37,185 nucleotides of DNA from Chitinophagaceae bacterium. Lineage in GTDB: Bacteria; Bacteroidota; Bacteroidia; Chitinophagales; UBA10324. Below are positions 25,916 to 33,847 of the stretch, piece after piece. Within the stretch, counting starts at the first letter, position 1. Every line of letters begins with the position of its first letter. The position numbers were made by a program, and so were the translations under genes. The notes below the pieces were generated by a model. The model saw only the letters and a list, made by a program, of their open reading frames with translations, searched no databases and was not told the DNA's origin. The DNA lies in contig CANIPU010000023.1 of NCBI GenBank assembly GCA_947469485.1, forward strand, positions 1 to 37,185, written 5' to 3'.

Positions 25916-26224
25916 TCAGCTTTCGATTTTCAGAGAATAAGATATATGAAACCGGAAGAAATCATCTCCTTTTAAAAACTGGTCAATAACCTTTCCATAG
26001 TAGTTGCAGGATTTATTAAAGCACCGTACTTGTAAATAATGTTTTTTATAATTTTCAAATTGATGCGCTTCACCCTTGCAATGCGGACATTCCTCCGTAA
26101 TAAACATGATGGCGAACCAATTGTCATTTTCATCCATCATTAAATACTCATACACTTCCTTCAATTTTTCAGTCGAAAGATTATTTATATCTTCTAATGA
26201 TTTTATAGTTTCTGTTAAGGTCAT
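25916..26224 (-). CDS. Small protein with zinc-ribbon-like Cys pairs
   Basis: A 102-residue protein I do not recognise. The N-terminal ~45 residues are helical and acidic. The second half holds two Cys pairs, ECPHC and RCFNKSC, in a zinc-ribbon-like arrangement. The gene is divergent from the deiminase-like gene, with 51 bases between start codons, so the promoters are shared or back to back. It may be an adaptor or nucleic-acid-binding protein; this is a guess from the Cys pairs only. Confidence 0.55.
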   Translation of the reverse strand: MTLTETIKSLEDINNLSTEKLKEVYEYLMMDENDNWFAIMFITEECPHCKGEAHQFENYKKHYLQVRCFNKSCNYYGKVIDQFLKGDDFFRFHISYSLKIES

Positions 26225-26275
26225 TTTTTATTTTATTCCTAAATATATTACAAATATGAATACCGGAATTATGGA

Positions 26276-27160
26276 GTGAATATTGAGATGGAGATTTTTA
26301 AATTCTCGCAAATGATTACTGATTTCGAAACCAATTTTCTCTGGTTGGCAGATTCACTCCCAAAGAAGTCCCCGAATTTTTATAAGCGATTGGAAAAATT
26401 ATTGATTGAAAATAAAGTTGAATTCAATTTGCTGCCGGGTACAAAAGATATATGGGCGGTAGATTATATGCCGATTCAAATCTGCAAGGACAAATTAATT
26501 CAGTTCATTTATCATCCGGATTATTTGCAGAGCAAGAAATGGCAAAAAACTATTTCTGATACAGATGCTATTTGTAAATCAATAAATGTTAAACCAAACA
26601 AATCTGAAATAATAGTTGATGGCGGTAATGTTATTCGCACTTCTGATAAAGTGATTATGTGTGAAAAGGTTATTATGGAAAACCCCCATTACAAACGAAA
26701 GGAACTGATTACGATGCTTGAATTATTATTTGAGGTTGATAAAATCATTTTCATACCGACTTACCCAAAAGATGAATTCGGTCATGCTGATGGAGTCATC
26801 CGCTTAATCGATAGTCAAACTGTTCTGATAAATAAATCTTCTCATAAAGATTCAAAGCAGGAAATTGAATTTGGGAAATTATTGCGTTCAATTCTGCGCA
26901 GGGAAAATCTTAATTTTCATGAATTTGCTTTTTACCCCTTCAACAATAAATCTGACTTGCAAGCCAATGGAATTTATATTAATTACCTGCACATGAAGGA
27001 AATTATTTTTGTTCCAGTTTATGGAATGAAAGAAGATAAATCAGCAATAAAAACAATTGAAGAACTTTTTACTGGAAGCAGAATAGAATCCATTGATTGC
27101 AATGAAATCGCCAATGAAGGAGGCGTGCTGAATTGTATTAGTTGGAATATTTTACAATGA
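26276..27160 (+). CDS. Agmatine deiminase-like enzyme, degenerate motifs
   Basis: A 294-residue protein of the guanidino-group-modifying (penteins) superfamily, closest to agmatine deiminases/PPAD. Seen, counting from the GTG at 26276: DIWAVDYMP (usual D-x-W-x-R-D-x-G-P), VDGGN with D115, GHADGVIRL with H170 and D172, and GGVLNCISWN with C287 (usual GGGxHCIT). The Cys-His-acid catalytic residues are kept, but the Arg of the first motif is Val and the His before the Cys is Asn, and the protein is shorter than the usual ~350 residues. The substrate may therefore differ from agmatine. The start is GTG at 26276 or ATG at 26288. Confidence 0.75.
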   Translation: MNIEMEIFKFSQMITDFETNFLWLADSLPKKSPNFYKRLEKLLIENKVEFNLLPGTKDIWAVDYMPIQICKDKLIQFIYHPDYLQSKKWQKTISDTDAICKSINVKPNKSEIIVDGGNVIRTSDKVIMCEKVIMENPHYKRKELITMLELLFEVDKIIFIPTYPKDEFGHADGVIRLIDSQTVLINKSSHKDSKQEIEFGKLLRSILRRENLNFHEFAFYPFNNKSDLQANGIYINYLHMKEIIFVPVYGMKEDKSAIKTIEELFTGSRIESIDCNEIANEGGVLNCISWNILQ

Positions 27161-27186
27161 AATTGTTGCGGAGAGTTTGTAAAAAA

Positions 27187-27384
27187 TCAATCATTCAAAT
27201 AAATCTCAACTACAATTTTCAGCCAGTTGCCATCCCATGACTTGGAAATTAATTTGGCTGAGAATTTTTTTCCAGCATCCATCAGGTTGGCAATCACTTC
27301 GTTTTTTTCTTTCGGTATATAACCGATTTTATTTTTGTTGTAATAAATAGCAATTGCTCTTTTATCAAATTTATGGGGGCATAT
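27187..27384 (-). pseudogene. Truncated HIRAN-domain gene remnant
   Basis: On the minus strand this open stretch reads through a HIRAN-like segment: DKRAIAIYYNKNKIGYIPKEKN, then NEVIANLMDAGKKFSAKLIS and WLKIVVEIYLND before the TGA at 27187-27189. This is the C-terminal part of the HIRAN fold (the A+V..GYIP core). The N-terminal half is missing. In frame, a stop is met just upstream and no start codon is available. HIRAN domains occur with DNA-repair and defence enzymes. The break point lies next to the promoter of the AAA-protease operon, so insertion of that operon may have cut the gene. Confidence 0.6.
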
Positions 27385-27441
27385 TCCATTTTAAGATTTA
27401 AAAATTCGAAAAAAAATCTTTTAACTGAAGTTGTTTTTTTG

Positions 27442-27478
27442 TACCGACATCCTTTGGCGGTTCAGTATGGTACTCTTG
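27442..27478 (+). promoter_or_regulatory. Shared 37-bp promoter/operator, copy R4 (AAA-protease operon)
   Basis: Dyad CCGACA (27444-27449), 5-base spacer, TGGCGG (27455-27460), then -7-like TACTCTTG at 27471-27478. Fixed spacing and sequence match three other copies in the island. It lies 14 bases before the ATG at 27493 and sets the start of the AAA-protease gene. Confidence 0.75.
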
Positions 27479-27492
27479 TATCAAAAACAATT

Positions 27493-29607
27493 ATGAAGAA
27501 AATAAAAACTGTTCCGAACCGACACGAAATAATTCGCAAGAAAGAAAAACTGGATAAAGTTACTGCTCAATTGAAGCGGGAATTTATCGGTATTGACAAA
27601 GTAATTGATGAAATTACCGATGCGATTAGCTCATGGTTCATTTTTCCGGAGATACAAGAAAAACCTGTAGTTATAAATCTGTGGGGACTAACCGGTGTAG
27701 GAAAAACATCTCTGGTTAAAAGGTTGGTGGAACTTTTATCATTTGAGAAAAAATATTTTCGATTTGACATGGGGGAAGTTTCGGATAATAAGTGGGCAAT
27801 AAAGGGTGAACTGGAAGAAATTTATGAAGGACTGAATGGCCTTCCGGTAGTTATAGGGCTCGATGAGTTTCAGCATGCAAAAACATTAAGTGAAAATGGG
27901 ATGGAGGTAAATAACCCTGCAACAAGAATAGTTTGGGATTTGTTGGATAGCGGAATGCTTTCTATTGTACACTATGAAAGAGGGATCAATGAAATACCCG
28001 AAACGATAAAGCAGCTATTGCTTTGTGTGAAGATGGGAGTGAAAGTTAAAAATGGAGTCGTGATTTCAGAGCGTGATTTGTTTGTTAAAATTATGAAGCT
28101 GAAAGAGGAATTTGAATTCACTCAAAAGGAATCTGAAAAGGATGAATCGAGATTTACATTTTTATCAGAATCGTTTCGTGACCAGATGTATAGATGGGTG
28201 AAATTGAAGTTCGAGAATTCAATGGTATTTAATAAATACCTGGATACCATGAACGCACAAAGGACAATTGAATATCTGAACAAAATTTATATGGATAGCT
28301 ATGCTGATGTTTTGCTGGATTGCACAAAGGCAGTTGTATTTGTGATGGGTAATTTAGATGAAGCTTACAGCATGAGCAACGATTTTAACCCTGATATGAG
28401 TGCAGATGATTTTTACCAGCAGTCGTTGAAGATAAATATCACTAACATTAAAAATGTTTTACGCAGGAGATTTCGCAACGAACAAATTGCGCGATTGGGG
28501 AACATTCATGTTATATATCCGGCATTTAGTAATCATTCATACCAAAAGATTATTAAAAGCGAACTGAATTCAATTACAAAAACCATCAAAAGAAATCATC
28601 AGCTGCATCTTGAATTTGATAATTCAATTAATGAAGTTATTTACCGGGAAGGTGTTTACCCAACACAGGGGACCAGACCGTTATTTACAACCATTCACCA
28701 AATCGTTCGCTCAAAACTTTCTAAAATAATTTGTTTCAGAGAACTGAATTGTCAGGAGGCTGACAGAGTGATAATTTCATATAACAACGAGTTAATCAAT
28801 TTTTCGTATTTCGAAAAGAAAACTTTTCTGAAAGAGTTTTCAGAAAAAATGATTTTGAATCTTGAAGTGTTAAGGAAGGAAAAGAAAGATGATATGCAGG
28901 CAATAGTTGCAGTACACGAGAGTGGCCATGCAATAGTTGCTTCACTTTTAATGCGTATTCTTCCTGAAAGAATTTTTTCTTCAACGGTGGATACAGAAAC
29001 AGCGGGATTTGTTTTCTTCAATGAGAGAGCAAAATATACTTCTAAAAAAGATATTCTGAATATCTTGGCGCGAATACTCGGAGGTTATGCAGCAGAAAAA
29101 ATTGTATATGGTGAGGAGAATGTGACATTAGGGTCAGAAGGCGATATTAAACGGGCAACAGAATTCGCCATTGGTATATTAAAGGAATGCGGAATGGGAA
29201 AGATTCCGGCAAAATTTGCATTGGCAAGTTCAAGGTCGAACTATTTCATCTGTAATTCAAATGAAGAAATTGAAAAGGAGGGAGTAGAATTAATTAAGAA
29301 TGCATTAGTGCTTGCGGAAAAAGTATTGGAAGAAAATAAGTTTTTGCTGTTGAAGATTTCGGATTATTTAAGTGATCACAGAAGTATTGAAAAAGAAGAA
29401 TTAAAAAAAATAATTATCCGGTATTCAACCTATCCTGTTAATGCAAAGGATTATTTTATAACTGATGGCAGAGAAATATTTTACAGAAACAAACTGAAAG
29501 AATTACTTGAGAAAAAACCAATTGCAAGTAGTAGTAAAAGTGTGAGTGAATTGCAGTTAGCGAATTTTTCATTAAATAAATTAAAACAGAATGATTCACA
29601 ACTGTAG
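27493..29607 (+). CDS. Clp-type AAA+ ATPase fused to FtsH-like M41 metalloprotease
   Basis: A 704-residue soluble protein with no membrane helices. Residues ~20-450 are an AAA+ module of the ClpB/ClpX (HSP100) class, not of the FtsH class. It has Walker A GLTGVGKT (G65-T72), Walker B GLDEFQ (D124, E125), a sensor 1 Asn (N287 in VFVMGNLDE) and a sensor 2-type GTRPL (R395). About 100 extra residues (~170-275) are inserted between Walker B and sensor 1. Residues ~460-650 are an M41 peptidase: HESGH (H475, E476, H479) and the third zinc ligand D551 in LGSEGDIKRAT. It is probably an ATP-driven protease with unusual targets. The ATG at 27493 was chosen over 27373 because the shared promoter lies just before it. 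First gene of a four-gene operon. Confidence 0.85.
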   Translation: MKKIKTVPNRHEIIRKKEKLDKVTAQLKREFIGIDKVIDEITDAISSWFIFPEIQEKPVVINLWGLTGVGKTSLVKRLVELLSFEKKYFRFDMGEVSDNKWAIKGELEEIYEGLNGLPVVIGLDEFQHAKTLSENGMEVNNPATRIVWDLLDSGMLSIVHYERGINEIPETIKQLLLCVKMGVKVKNGVVISERDLFVKIMKLKEEFEFTQKESEKDESRFTFLSESFRDQMYRWVKLKFENSMVFNKYLDTMNAQRTIEYLNKIYMDSYADVLLDCTKAVVFVMGNLDEAYSMSNDFNPDMSADDFYQQSLKINITNIKNVLRRRFRNEQIARLGNIHVIYPAFSNHSYQKIIKSELNSITKTIKRNHQLHLEFDNSINEVIYREGVYPTQGTRPLFTTIHQIVRSKLSKIICFRELNCQEADRVIISYNNELINFSYFEKKTFLKEFSEKMILNLEVLRKEKKDDMQAIVAVHESGHAIVASLLMRILPERIFSSTVDTETAGFVFFNERAKYTSKKDILNILARILGGYAAEKIVYGEENVTLGSEGDIKRATEFAIGILKECGMGKIPAKFALASSRSNYFICNSNEEIEKEGVELIKNALVLAEKVLEENKFLLLKISDYLSDHRSIEKEELKKIIIRYSTYPVNAKDYFITDGREIFYRNKLKELLEKKPIASSSKSVSELQLANFSLNKLKQNDSQL

Positions 29608-29657
29608 ATAATTAATGAGTGCTTTGAATAAATTCACATCCGACAAAACAATATGCT

Positions 29658-31652
29658 ATGAACAAGAAAAGGTATCTGACTAAATCACGATTTAAGTTAG
29701 CAAAGGAATGTCCGACTAAATTATTTTATACAGGTAAAGATTTATATCCGGATGAAAATGCCGGAGATAGTTTTCTGGAATCATTGGCGAAGGGTGGTTT
29801 TCAGGTTGGCGCTCTGGCTAAATTTTATTTTCAGAATGGAGAATATTATGATTTAAGTGCTGAGACAAGTCATAATAAATCTGTTGAGCAAACAGAAGAA
29901 TTAATGAAGAAGAAGGATGTAACAATTTTTGAAGCAGCCGTCCGGTTTCAGAATTTATTTATCCGGGTAGATGTGCTTGTGAAGAAAGGAAATAAAGTTG
30001 AACTGATTGAAGTGAAAGCAAAATCAGCAAAGGGAGATGATGAAGCAGAATTTCTGAATGCTAAAGGCGACAAGGTTAATTCTGACTTGCGTCCTTATCT
30101 TGAAGATGTTGCTTTTCAAAAATATGTACTTTCTCAGTCGCATCCTGAGTTAAAAGTATCAGCCTTCTTAATGCTCGCCGATAAAAGTTCAACTGTGAGT
30201 GTTGATGGATTGAATCAGGTTTTCAAAATAAAAAAAGAAGCCGGAAGAAATAAAGTTGAGGTTGATACTGTGAGATTAAAAAGTATCGGATTAGGAAAAA
30301 AAATTCTTGTGAATAAATGCGCAGATGAAGTTATAGATATGTTGTACAAGGAGAAAGATGATTCCGGCAGAGACTTTTTTGAACAGATAAAATATTTCGC
30401 TGATAATTATGAAGCGGATAAAAAAATAATTACCCCTGTTGGCATCCAATGCAAAGGATGTGAGTTTCAAGTGAACAAAGAATCTGTAGAAGCGAAAAGC
30501 GGCTACAAAGAATGTTGGAAGAGTCAATTGAAGTGGAGTGATAAAAAATTTGATGAGCCTCAGGTATTTCAAATCTGGGATTATAAATCAGCAAAAAAAA
30601 GAATAGCAGAAGGACGATATTTTATGAAGGAACTGACCGAAGATGATTTTACAATAAAGTCAACTGAAGAAGGATTGTCGCATGGAGAGCGTCAATGGAT
30701 GCAGGTTGAAAAGTCAAATAATAATGATACCACACCATACTTAGATATTGATGGTTTGAAAATTGAAATGAAAAAATGGAAATTCCCTCTTCACTTTATT
30801 GATTTCGAAACTGCGGCGGTAGCAGTTCCGTTCTTTAAGGGGATGAGACCTTATGAGGGGGTGTCATTTCAATTTTCTCATCATACGGTTTCTGCCAATG
30901 GAAATATAGAACATGCAGGCCAGTACCTGAATGCCGCTATTGGTGAATTCCCGAATTTTGCTTTTATCAGAAATTTGAAAAGCGAATTGGATAAAGATAA
31001 CGGTTCCATCTTTCGCTATGCGCCTCATGAAAATACTTATCTGAATATGATTGGTTCGCAATTGAAATTATCAAAAGAAAAGGATAAGGATGTATTAATG
31101 GAATGGATAAAAACTATAACTCAATCACCAGACAAAAGTGCAATAAAATGGAAGGGAGAGAGAAATATGATTGACCTCTGCAAGATGGTGAAGAAATATT
31201 TTTATCATCCACTCACTAAAGGTTCAAACTCCATTAAGAAAGTTTTACCTGCTGTATTAAATGAATCTAAATATTTGCAAGCGAAGTATTCAAAGCCGGT
31301 TTATGGTGCTGTTGGAGGGATTAAAAGTTTGAATTTCAAAAACAAAGTATGGATAGAATTTGATTCAGATAAGAAAACTGTTAAGGATCCATACAAGCTT
31401 CTTCCTTCTATTTTCTCCTCAACAGAGTTAAGTGATGAGGTAAATAATTTTATTGCGCAAAATGATATGGATGAACTTTCAGATGGTGGGGCTGCTATGA
31501 TGGCTTACAATATGTTACAAATGACTAAAGGTTTTCTAACAGTGACCGATGCATTGGGGGCTGCGTTGTATAAATATTGTGAACTTGATACTCTGGCAAT
31601 GGTTATGATTTGGGAGTATTGGAATCATGAAATTAATAGCGCTAAAAATTAA
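29658..31652 (+). CDS. DUF2779 protein: Cas4-like nuclease plus DEDD exonuclease domains
   Basis: A 664-residue protein of the DUF2779 group. The N-terminal part resembles Cas4/RecB-type nucleases: LTKSRFKLAKECPTKLFY at the start, then D105 and E118-V-K120 as the PD-(D/E)XK core. Four Cys (C18, C265, C268, C286) are placed as in the [4Fe-4S] nucleases Cas4/Dna2/AddB. The C-terminal part (from ~375) is an RNase H-like DEDD exonuclease: D382 and E384 in HFIDFET, D506 in MIDLCKM, and Y640/D644 in YCELD. It probably degrades DNA, or possibly RNA. It lies 50 bases after the AAA-protease gene. No CRISPR genes are near, so it is not a CRISPR Cas4. Confidence 0.82.
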   Translation: MNKKRYLTKSRFKLAKECPTKLFYTGKDLYPDENAGDSFLESLAKGGFQVGALAKFYFQNGEYYDLSAETSHNKSVEQTEELMKKKDVTIFEAAVRFQNLFIRVDVLVKKGNKVELIEVKAKSAKGDDEAEFLNAKGDKVNSDLRPYLEDVAFQKYVLSQSHPELKVSAFLMLADKSSTVSVDGLNQVFKIKKEAGRNKVEVDTVRLKSIGLGKKILVNKCADEVIDMLYKEKDDSGRDFFEQIKYFADNYEADKKIITPVGIQCKGCEFQVNKESVEAKSGYKECWKSQLKWSDKKFDEPQVFQIWDYKSAKKRIAEGRYFMKELTEDDFTIKSTEEGLSHGERQWMQVEKSNNNDTTPYLDIDGLKIEMKKWKFPLHFIDFETAAVAVPFFKGMRPYEGVSFQFSHHTVSANGNIEHAGQYLNAAIGEFPNFAFIRNLKSELDKDNGSIFRYAPHENTYLNMIGSQLKLSKEKDKDVLMEWIKTITQSPDKSAIKWKGERNMIDLCKMVKKYFYHPLTKGSNSIKKVLPAVLNESKYLQAKYSKPVYGAVGGIKSLNFKNKVWIEFDSDKKTVKDPYKLLPSIFSSTELSDEVNNFIAQNDMDELSDGGAAMMAYNMLQMTKGFLTVTDALGAALYKYCELDTLAMVMIWEYWNHEINSAKN

Positions 31653-31696
31653 TTTCTACAGCCCACATTTTTTATTCATCACAAATTTCTCCAGCC

Positions 31697-32614
31697 ATGT
31701 CACGACAAGGAACCATTAAACGATACACACTCATCATTGAAAAATTAGAGCGGAAACATTTTCCGACTTTCTATGATTTGAAATCAATGATGGAAGAGGA
31801 AGGGTTTTCAATTTCATCGCGAACATTGGAAAGAGATATAGAGCAGATTCGAAATGAATTTGGAGTTGTGATTAAGTATGATAAAAACCGGAACGGCTAT
31901 TTTATTGATAAGGAGAATACAATCAACTTTGAATCGTTCATGCGATTTCTTGAAATTGTGGCAACGGCGGAGTTGTTGATTCAAACAATTCAGGAAGGTA
32001 AGGAAGCACTTAATTATATTTCATTTGAATCGGTTGGAAGTTTTAAAGGGGTTGAATATTTAAAACTTTTTCTCGAAGCAATACGAACGAAGCAGGTAGT
32101 TTCTTTCAAACATTTTAACTGGCATACCAAGCAGAAGAAAGAATTCATTCTTGAACCCTACTTGTTAAAACAATACCAGAGCCGGTGGTATGTATATGGA
32201 AAAGAAAAAAACAGAAAGTATTATCTCACTTTCGGAATTGATAGAATTGAAGAACCGAAATTGCTATCAGATAAGTTTACTATTCCCCGGAATTTTGATC
32301 CAAATGAAAGTTTTAATGCAGTTGTCGGAATTGATTTCTCCGGTGGGAAAAGAGAAACTATAATTCTCTCCATTCAATATCCGCAGGCAAATTATTTGAA
32401 AACATTACCACTGCATGACTCACAAACTATTATCAGCGATGATAAAAAAGAATTAGTTATCAGCATTCATGTGATTCCAAACTTTGAATTGATACAAAAA
32501 ATACTAAGTCATGTGGAATTTATAAAAGTAATTTCACCAAAGTCGGTAGCTGATGAAGTGATGGAGAGGTGTAAGGCGATAATTAAGAGGTATGATTCAA
32601 AAAAAGTACAATAA
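31697..32614 (+). CDS. WYL-domain transcriptional regulator
   Basis: A 305-residue regulator. Residues ~5-75 are a winged helix-turn-helix (SSRTLERDIEQIRNEFGVVI). A linker and a WYL domain follow (~135-200; EPYLLKQYQSRWYVYGKEKNRKYYLTFGIDRI, with WYV in place of WYL). The C-terminal WCX-type extension comes after. WYL domains sense nucleic-acid ligands, and such regulators control phage defence islands and DNA-damage genes. It is the third gene of the operon, so it likely regulates the operon itself through the dyad at 27444-27460; the same dyad stands before three other island units. The stop is 19 bases before the next gene's chosen start. Confidence 0.9.
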   Translation: MSRQGTIKRYTLIIEKLERKHFPTFYDLKSMMEEEGFSISSRTLERDIEQIRNEFGVVIKYDKNRNGYFIDKENTINFESFMRFLEIVATAELLIQTIQEGKEALNYISFESVGSFKGVEYLKLFLEAIRTKQVVSFKHFNWHTKQKKEFILEPYLLKQYQSRWYVYGKEKNRKYYLTFGIDRIEEPKLLSDKFTIPRNFDPNESFNAVVGIDFSGGKRETIILSIQYPQANYLKTLPLHDSQTIISDDKKELVISIHVIPNFELIQKILSHVEFIKVISPKSVADEVMERCKAIIKRYDSKKVQ

Positions 32615-32633
32615 AAAATTAACGAATTTGATA

Positions 32634-33350
32634 ATGAAAAAAAAAGGAGAAATAAAAACTATTAAGATTAATCAACAGGAATTAGAATCCTTACTATATT
32701 TCTTAAAATTTAACAAACCCTTTAGATACTTAGATCAGAAAATATTCGGAAAGGACATTTATAAATCATATGGGGGAATTTATTCACAAAAAAAAATTAG
32801 GGATTATGGATTGTCAAGTAAAGACAAGGGAAAATTATTTATTTATTCTGAGCAACAAGTAAAAATAATAATAAAAAAATATTTGAGCGAAAGAGAAATA
32901 CCCTTAGTTGATATAATTGAAATGATTAAAGCTAAATCAATAATTGAAAATTATAAAAATAGTTATCTAATTGCGCGAGATGTAGAACAAGCTAAAGATA
33001 TTTTAGGGCCAATTGCTAGGAATTTGATTCAAACATTATTTAGAAAAACAAAGATTGAAATCGGCAAATGTGAATTTGATGTTTGCCCTGAAGTCAAACT
33101 TCAAACTGCTCATATCGATATTGATAGACCAAAATTTTTGAAAGATGCAATTCGAAAAATTGGAAAAAATGAAGGCAGATATAATATCTTCAAAATATTG
33201 GAAGTTTTTCTTAATGACCATAAAAAAAAGGGTTGTGTTAGATTTCTTTGTAAAGAGCACCACGATGAGTTGGACTCCTATAAGAAAAAACATAAAAGCA
33301 AAAAATCCAAAGAAAAAATAAAAGAATTTAAAAGTAAATTAATAAATTAG
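32634..33350 (+). CDS. Putative HNH-like nuclease
   Basis: A 238-residue, very Lys/Ile-rich protein. No family is recognised along its full length. The C-terminal half has an HNH-like pattern: C146-x4-C151, then TAHIDIDRP with H160, and FLCKEHHDELD with C206, H209 and H210. This fits the AHI...LCxxHH arrangement of zinc-bound HNH nucleases. The N-terminal ~135 residues may bind DNA or a partner. The ATG at 32634 was preferred to one at 32592 that would overlap the WYL gene by 23 bases. It is the last gene of the operon. AT content is visibly higher than in the core genes. Confidence 0.6.
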   Translation: MKKKGEIKTIKINQQELESLLYFLKFNKPFRYLDQKIFGKDIYKSYGGIYSQKKIRDYGLSSKDKGKLFIYSEQQVKIIIKKYLSEREIPLVDIIEMIKAKSIIENYKNSYLIARDVEQAKDILGPIARNLIQTLFRKTKIEIGKCEFDVCPEVKLQTAHIDIDRPKFLKDAIRKIGKNEGRYNIFKILEVFLNDHKKKGCVRFLCKEHHDELDSYKKKHKSKKSKEKIKEFKSKLIN

Positions 33351-33384
33351 AAAGATGAATGTAGAAAGTGTATATGCTATTATT

Positions 33385-33648
33385 TTATTGAGAGTTTTGT
33401 CCTTGTAGTTCATCAAGAAAATTTTTAAGGAAGGCACAATAGCGATACATTTCTATTGATTCAAAATGGTCAATCATAGATTCTAAAATTAATTCGCCGT
33501 CGTAATTATTTTCGGTACATATGTCTTTGAATTCTTGAAGACTGGCTTTTTTTAATTGGCAGTAGAAAGTGCAGAAGAGTAGGTGTTTCGCCCAGTATTC
33601 TTGCTCTTCTGGGCTCTGTGGAGCTTGCTTTACTTGGTTGCTTGTCAT
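33385..33648 (-). CDS. Small helical protein, unknown
   Basis: An 87-residue protein I do not recognise. It is predicted mostly helical and acidic, with Cys in LLFCTFYCQL and YRYCAFL. The ATG at 33648 was chosen over an upstream TTG that lies inside the -7 box of its promoter. The shared operator/promoter copy R1 lies 18 bases before the ATG, so it is under the same control as the nuclease operon. Small proteins in such islands can be regulators or inhibitors of the toxic partner; this is inference. It is convergent with the HNH-like gene. Confidence 0.6.
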   Translation of the reverse strand: MTSNQVKQAPQSPEEQEYWAKHLLFCTFYCQLKKASLQEFKDICTENNYDGELILESMIDHFESIEMYRYCAFLKNFLDELQGQNSQ

Positions 33649-33666
33649 GGTAGATTTGTTTTTAAA

Positions 33667-33703
33667 CAAAAATACTATTGTGAACCGTCAGAGCGTGTCG
33701 GAG
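33667..33703 (-). promoter_or_regulatory. Shared 37-bp promoter/operator, copy R1 (87-residue gene)
   Basis: On the minus strand: dyad CCGACA (33696-33701), 5 bases, TGACGG (33685-33690), then -7 box TATTTTTG (33667-33674). 29 of 37 positions equal copy R2 by hand count. Confidence 0.8.
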
Positions 33704-33847
33704 AAATATAAATTCTTCTGAAGAAATATTCATTTATCCAAAGAAAACCTATCAAGCAATCGCAGTCTAAATTTAATTACCCTCGTTATTTAATATTAAT
33801 AGATGATATAGTAAAAACTATTTCAAAGAATTTAAACAAGAATGTTT

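Noticed and set aside
27373-27492. A 40-residue N-terminal extension of the AAA-M41 protein from the ATG at 27373
   Set aside because: It would be translated through the shared promoter copy R4 and overlaps the HIRAN remnant; the ATG at 27493 lies 14 bases after the -7 box and begins the homologous part.
29635-29656. A fifth copy of the shared operator before the DUF2779 gene (a CCGACA is present)
   Set aside because: The second half of the dyad and the TAnnTTTG box are missing; the gene is better explained as part of the operon.
29658-31652. A CRISPR-associated Cas4
   Set aside because: No repeat array and no cas1/cas2 are present; the C-terminal DUF2779/DEDD part marks a different family.
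31757-31772. A second copy of the tRNA-Cys 3' end as attR
   Set aside because: Only the 7-base TTCCGAC is shared, inside the WYL gene; this is chance.
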